The translations under genes were made by a program, and so were the position numbers. Shown piece after piece: positions 59,877 to 64,000 of a stretch of 64,000 nucleotides of DNA. The notes beneath the pieces are model-generated. The model searched no databases and was not told the DNA's origin. It worked only from the letters and a program-made list of their open reading frames with translations. This stretch comes from Kappaphycus alvarezii. Its lineage: Eukaryota; Rhodophyta; Florideophyceae; Gigartinales; Solieriaceae. The stretch is from the NCBI GenBank assembly GCA_002205965.3, contig NADL03000023.1:434001-498000 (forward strand). Direction: 5' to 3'. The stretch's first letter is position 1. Each line of letters starts with the position of its first letter.

Positions 59877-60880
59877 TCGAACTGTACTGCCACTGGTAGA
59901 TCTGGTTTTAGTTGAGCTTTTTATGATCCAATTTTTATTCGTGCTGGCAGACTGCTACCAGCTAACACCGCACTGTACAGTAAGGGCAATTTTCGATTTG
60001 CGCCCACCATTATTCCTGGTACTATATACTCATCCGAGAGGGGTCAAGAGGTTACAGTCCGGACCATTTGGCGCCCAAATTGGACCTGATATTCGCAGAT
60101 GAAAGGAACCTATTGGGCCAAGTGTCTACTTTACTTATCTCTAACTTGGATCTCCATTACTTGGCTGACCTTAACTTTACTCAACCCGCCGTCGTAGATA
60201 ATCCTAACCTAACTACCTAATATTTATACCTACCTGGCCACTAGGGCCCCAGATTAAACAGCCATCCCGGTGTTGGCTCTGAACTGGACTCCCAACTTCC
60301 GCCTTTGCAGAAACCTTGCCAACGGCAACTTTGGCTATAGCCACGTTTATCCGCCTGGGTCCCCCTTTTCATTTCCCCCTCTCTATCCAATAATATAATA
60401 CCCATTTTTTGTTTGTTTGTGATATTTACCCAAACTTTGCGCCCCGGACTCCAACTTCTATATACAAATAGTAACTTCAAGGTTGTCTTTGGTGACAACA
60501 TACTTATCTCCAAAGGAGGTATTCAGATCTGCTGACCCACTACTACATTTTCTTTGTCCAGTATTACACCCCTGATGTCTACGGTTATTTGGAATCAATC
60601 CTTATCAAGGTTATAGCATTCCGCGAACCACAGTCCGGCCGTACAACCCGGAGAACAAGTATACCGTCCAGCCGTCCAAGGAATCACCCCTGCTCTTCCA
60701 GCATCACTTCTCCTCGCCGTCGGCGAGCTGTGCTACTGAATCGCATTGTGCTTAAAGAGAAAGAGGGACAGCGAACACCCTGTGGGTCTTGGTTTGTGTG
60801 GGTTCGTTTTCTCATTGTCTGACGGTGTTCCGTTCCTAGACGAGAAGGATTGCGCACCGCGCATTGCACTACAGATTCAC
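59877..60880. other. No recognisable gene
   Basis: Contains a plus-strand segment TTTGGCGCCCAAATTGG near 60068 that superficially resembles a retroviral primer-binding site, with no LTR seen beside it. A 90-codon minus-strand frame at 60513-60241 could belong to the gag-bearing element to the right. Confidence 0.35.
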
Positions 60881-60889
60881 CGTTGAATC

Positions 60890-61230
60890 GTCCGAATTCC
60901 CATCTGAGGCGGGCGCAGACAATTGAAGCACCTAAATCTTGATTTTTTCGTTCATTAGGCAATTGAGCTGGTTAAATCCCCAAAATTTCTGCTTAAGGTA
61001 ATCCCGCTTTGATGTTTATAACATTAAGTGTGGCATTTTGAAACGATTGCGTATATTCTAGCTTCCTTCCACGACTTCCTCGTATGCCTACCTACAATGT
61101 CAACATAGACTTGAATGTCGGTTCCAGAGACCAATTTCGTCTTCCAAGCGGTTAAATTATGTCGCTGACATATCAAGGGAAGCTCAGTAGTGAATTGTAT
61201 TTCCTGGAACGATTCTTGCATCCAATTGTT
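60890..61230 (-). pseudogene. Retrotransposon gag-like fragment
   Basis: Minus-strand frame 61221-61024 reads QESFQEIQFTTELPLICQRH, NLTAWKTKLVSGTDIQ and KSWKEARIYAIVSKCHT, with a capsid-like helical composition. About 80 bp further on, in another frame, KKSRFRCFNCLRPPQMG looks like a decayed CCHC zinc knuckle (RCFNCG-P-H). The pairing suggests a gag relic of an LTR retrotransposon. No LTR or pol was identified with it. Confidence 0.3.
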
Positions 61231-61279
61231 GCGAAGAAAAAGTGTAAATCAAGGGTCACCGCGTAAGGGAACGTTATCC

Positions 61280-61670
61280 CTCGGAAAGGCGGGAAAATAG
61301 GGAGGTTGCCGGCAAAGTAGCGGCCGTCCCCGGTGAAGCCATCCCAGGACGATCAAAACTGGAATGGAAGTTTGTGCCGCTAGCCTTCGACTCACTTGGA
61401 TCGCCTTCTGCGACGACGTCGAGGGTAATCGACGAATACGCGGTCGCTGTCGCAACCCGCAGCGGATGCTCGACGGGAGGAGTGAAGTCTCGGCTTTATC
61501 AGCAGCTTAGTTATGGGATTTGGTCCACGTGTGCCGCGTCTGTAATATGTCGCGCCCCACAACATGTAGAGTTTGGCCACCCTATTCAAACCTAATTTGT
61601 TAGGTTTGTTACAGTGGGGTATTCAAGACTTTGCATGTTGCAACTGCATATGTCTATGGTAAAGTAATCG
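61280..61670 (+). mobile_element. LINE 3'-end fragment, plus strand
   Basis: This reverse-orientation copy of the 3' end of the 24-26 kb LINE encodes FVPLAFDSLGSPSATTSRVI, then DEYAVAVATRSGC and KSRLYQQLSYGIWSTCAASV. It continues into the same 3' untranslated tail (CAGTGGGGTATTCAAGACTT and on to ATATGTCTATGGTAAAGTAA). Several small differences from the 24-kb copy show independent decay. Upstream RT sequence is missing, as expected for a 5'-truncated insertion. Confidence 0.88.
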
Positions 61671-61799
61671 AATTATTCCTGCGCTGAGCAGAGATGCAAT
61701 TTTCGAAAAGTTTATTTTGATCGAGTATTCCCATGTCGTAATGAACATTTGAGACCGAATAAATGACGGCTACAAAAGTTTTGCATTTAAAAATGTTGT

Positions 61800-62330
61800 T
61801 AAAAATTATCTTCAAATAAGGACAATAGCCCTATAGCGCTAGCGAGGTCACCCTGTTGAGTGCCCTGTACGCTATCAATATGTTTGCGTTTTCGATTCGG
61901 AATAAATGATGGCGGCTGGGAGCGGCCGTAAAGCATATTGACGTATCGGGAAAGCGTAGGGGTACGGTGGGAATTGTCCACAGCTGACTGCCGATCAACG
62001 CGGTTGAAGGCGTTGTGGGCGTCAATGAAGACCGTGGCAATTTAGGAGTTGGAGGAGACTCCTCGAAGCATCAACCGCTTGTCGTGGACAATGGCATGCA
62101 TGGCGGCCTTAATCCCGTTGGTCGTGTGATAGGGGGCTAGAAAAGCACGAGGTTCCTCTGGGTGGAAATGCGGGATGGTTTAATACGTATTTGAAAGATA
62201 TGGTCGGTTGTGGCCCGGAATATCCTGTGATGGAATCGATCAAAAAAAATTAAAGAATTGGCGGGAACCGTTATCGTTTTGAGTAGTTTCCGCCACTCTT
62301 CAATCCGGTCTACAGGCCGGTAGCCAGGAG
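61800..62330 (-). pseudogene. LINE RT fragment, minus strand
   Basis: Minus-strand translation gives EEPRAFLAPYHTTNGIKAAM, HAIVHDKRLMLRGV, then TVFIDAHNAFNRVDRQ and LSRYVNMLYGRSQPPSFI, ending SVQGTQQGDLAS. These align with the REYLAPLQVANG, VSVDAHNAFNRF, LCRFLNMVYARQ and EGMQQGDPAS blocks of the 25.6-26.7 kb RT. The YADD box is lost at the left edge and stops are present. It runs opposite to the flanking LINE scraps on both sides. Confidence 0.82.
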
Positions 62331-62389
62331 CGTGTCAGCGCTTGACAGTCTCAAGTTTCCGATTCTATAGAATTAAGTCGTCCGCTGCT

Positions 62390-62890
62390 GGTGCAGCCCT
62401 TGCCCGTCCGCCACGACGGCCAGATAACTTTGCTTGAACGCCGTTCACGCAGGGAACACAAGACCACGCCAGATGTCAAGACAATGAGCGCTGCCAGCGG
62501 CACCGATTACTTTGATATCAATTTCGTGAACCGGCTGGCTCCATCTCATCTGAGAATGAGAACCTTCAACCCCCTTACGAGCTTGAAAGCAACCTAAGCG
62601 CACAAGCTACGAAAGTACCAGGGGTTTACAGCCGGATTACCTGCTAGGAACAGACCCGTCCACGTTCCATTCTCCACGATCGGAGAGTGGCATCCCGATG
62701 TGTTCTCTCACATGAGGGAGGTGGCTCGACGAGTCGCCCCGAGTCTTGGACCAATATTTCAGGGTGAGGTCAATTCTCCTTCAACGATACGCCGCGTTAA
62801 TGGTCACCTCAACGCGGCCTGCCAGCTACTCCTTCCAGTACCCAAGACTAACAAGTCTGCGGAGGACCCTCTGTGTCTACCGAAACCCTC
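62390..62890 (+). pseudogene. LINE C-terminal (RLE) fragment, plus strand
   Basis: A plus-strand frame reads RHDGQITLLERRSRREHKTT, PDVKTMSAASGTDYFDINFV and SHLRMRTFNPLTSLKAT. After a stop it continues KYQGFTAGLP, HVPFSTIGEWHPDVFSHMRE and VARRVAPSLG, then a frame change to RSILLQRYAALMV (to about 62810). The PDV...YFDINFVN pair, the basic helix, the FSTIGEW block and the long helical tail follow the layout of restriction-like endonuclease tails in LINEs. It differs from the tail at 24.2-24.8 kb, so it represents a second LINE family. Confidence 0.55.
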
Positions 62891-62899
62891 TCGCACATC

Positions 62900-63970
62900 A
62901 CCAATCGGTGATAAGCAGCCCCTATCTTCTTCGGAATCCGCCCCATTATATTCAACCCCTAAGGCGTGTATGGGCAGGCGTCAACTGGGCGGCGGGTGAG
63001 GTTATTACGAGCACGGGGATAGCCACGGATTTGTCCGTACAGGGTCTATACTTCACCTTGTTGGTGATGTAGTGGATGGGAATGCAATATTGGTGGACGA
63101 GTCCTTCTACAGACCAACCCATACCAACCCAGTGAAGTAACGCACCCCGTTTACCCCATTTACCCCCTTAAAAGAATCGGATTTACCAGGTTTATTAACC
63201 CTCAGTTGTTTGGTATCTGCACTCAAAGGTGTCAATATCAAGCAAGCGGTGGCAGTAGATGGTCCCATTCTGACTTCTTTAACTTCGACTCACCACCAAG
63301 GCTCTCTAGAGACGGTTGGACGGTCAATCCGTGCGAGGACTATCGGCTCTCAAAGCAAAAAAGTGAAACAAGCGTTCTTTCGCAAGTCCTGTTCAATATG
63401 CCCGACTATGACATAGCAGAATCGAAAGGATTCAGGGCCAAGCTCGTTTCAGGTTTCGCTTATTGTAAACAGCTGTCCTAAGAGGGCATGACGTTGGAGG
63501 TTAAGTGTCATAGCAATCGCGTATGGTATTCCATGAATGCCTTTTGCTGCATAGGGACGATCTGGAAACACCATGTTCAGTGGGCAGTGAAGTGACTATC
63601 AGGGCGGGCTGCTCAAAAACAATATTTCTAACGATCAAATTGCACCACCGTTGGTGGCATAGGCCCGGTAGATGTTGCATTAGCAGCTTGTTACGACTCA
63701 TACCAAGTTCTAAAAAGAGGCAACCTGCATGGCTTATTCATGATGCAAGCCCATGTCGCAGTTCCTGGTGACAAATGTTTTATAGCCAGGATTTGGTCCA
63801 TACGGTACTTTCCCCAAAACTAGACATCTTGGACCTAATCAGTGCCGAAAAGAAGGGACAGACTTTACAATCGCTCCGGAGCGTTTGCTTGTCCTTATTT
63901 GGGCATCAGCCGTTGCTAGAATGGTACATGCCCACTCTGGGCTGTATTCGTTTTGATATAAGTCTCTAGA
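62900..63970 (+). pseudogene. Unrecognised decayed coding stretch
   Basis: Protein-like sequence continues on the plus strand through several frames: LRRVWAGVNWAAGEVITSTG and IATDLSVQGLYFTLLV (62965-63070), then GDVVDGNAILVDESFYRP (63064-63115). GVNIKQAVAVDGPILTSLTS follows (63228-63290), then PDYDIAESKGFRAKLVSGFA (63400-63462), and VDVALAACYDSYQVLKRGNL with LFMMQAHVAVPGDK (63670-63775). I could not assign a family. It could be a transposon protein, a host gene or an old virus-like insertion, and I have no motif that decides. It runs to the window edge. Confidence 0.35.
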
Positions 63971-64000
63971 CTTCAAATTTGAAATCCAGAGCTGCAGTAG

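Noticed and set aside
60060-60090. TTTGGCGCCCAAATTGG as a retroviral primer-binding site
   Set aside because: No LTR end lies immediately upstream, no second LTR was found, and the nearby gag-like fragment is on the opposite strand.

Overview
The window reads as nuclear DNA of a eukaryote and is almost wholly transposable-element debris. It holds relics of non-LTR (LINE), Ty1/copia and Ty3/gypsy retrotransposons, PIF/Harbinger-type, piggyBac-type and pogo/Tigger-type DNA transposons, and a pair of short inverted-repeat (MITE-like) elements. The mix of families would suit a TE-rich alga (for example a florideophyte red alga) or an oomycete or other protist. I cannot fix the taxon from sequence alone, and I favour a red macroalga only weakly. 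I found no rRNA, tRNA, CRISPR array or bacterial operon. Almost every recognisable reading frame carries stops or frameshifts. The longest clean frame is a 350-codon LINE reverse transcriptase.

Layout. 0-5.2 kb: LINE scraps on the minus strand, a 467-bp MITE, a LINE copy on the plus strand, and a minus-strand DDE transposase relic. 5.9-8.2 kb: a Harbinger-type element with a plus-strand Myb/SANT-like gene facing a minus-strand transposase. 9.0-13.9 kb: a minus-strand Ty1/copia relic with RNase H, RT, integrase and gag remnants in order. 14.2-18.0 kb: a C2H2 zinc-finger scrap, the second MITE copy in inverted orientation, and anonymous coding-like sequence. 18.5-22.5 kb: a host-like region with a broken secreted-protein frame, C-rich leader-like tracts that alternate between strands, a perfect 17-bp hairpin and clustered TACTGTACAGTA palindromes. 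24.0-26.7 kb: the best LINE copy, with RT plus a C-terminal zinc/restriction-like endonuclease region. 27.0-28.8 kb: a second Harbinger-type element with the same convergent transposase/Myb layout. 29.45-34.78 kb: a Ty3/gypsy element with both LTRs, which differ in the number of an internal 25-bp repeat. 34.8-47.0 kb: a 12-kb AT-rich desert with no credible gene. 47.5-48.3 kb: a pogo/Tigger transposase relic. 54.4-56.0 kb: possible host-gene relics (NDH-2-like and GNAT-like). 58.9-59.9 kb: a piggyBac transposase relic. 60.9-64.0 kb: a gag scrap, three LINE scraps in mixed orientation and an unrecognised decayed coding stretch.

Functionally there is no pathway here. The genes that once worked together are the transposase/Myb pairs of the two Harbinger-type elements and the gag-pol modules of the retrotransposons. 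Family calls rest on motifs read by eye from conceptual translation and on general knowledge of those families; no database search was run.
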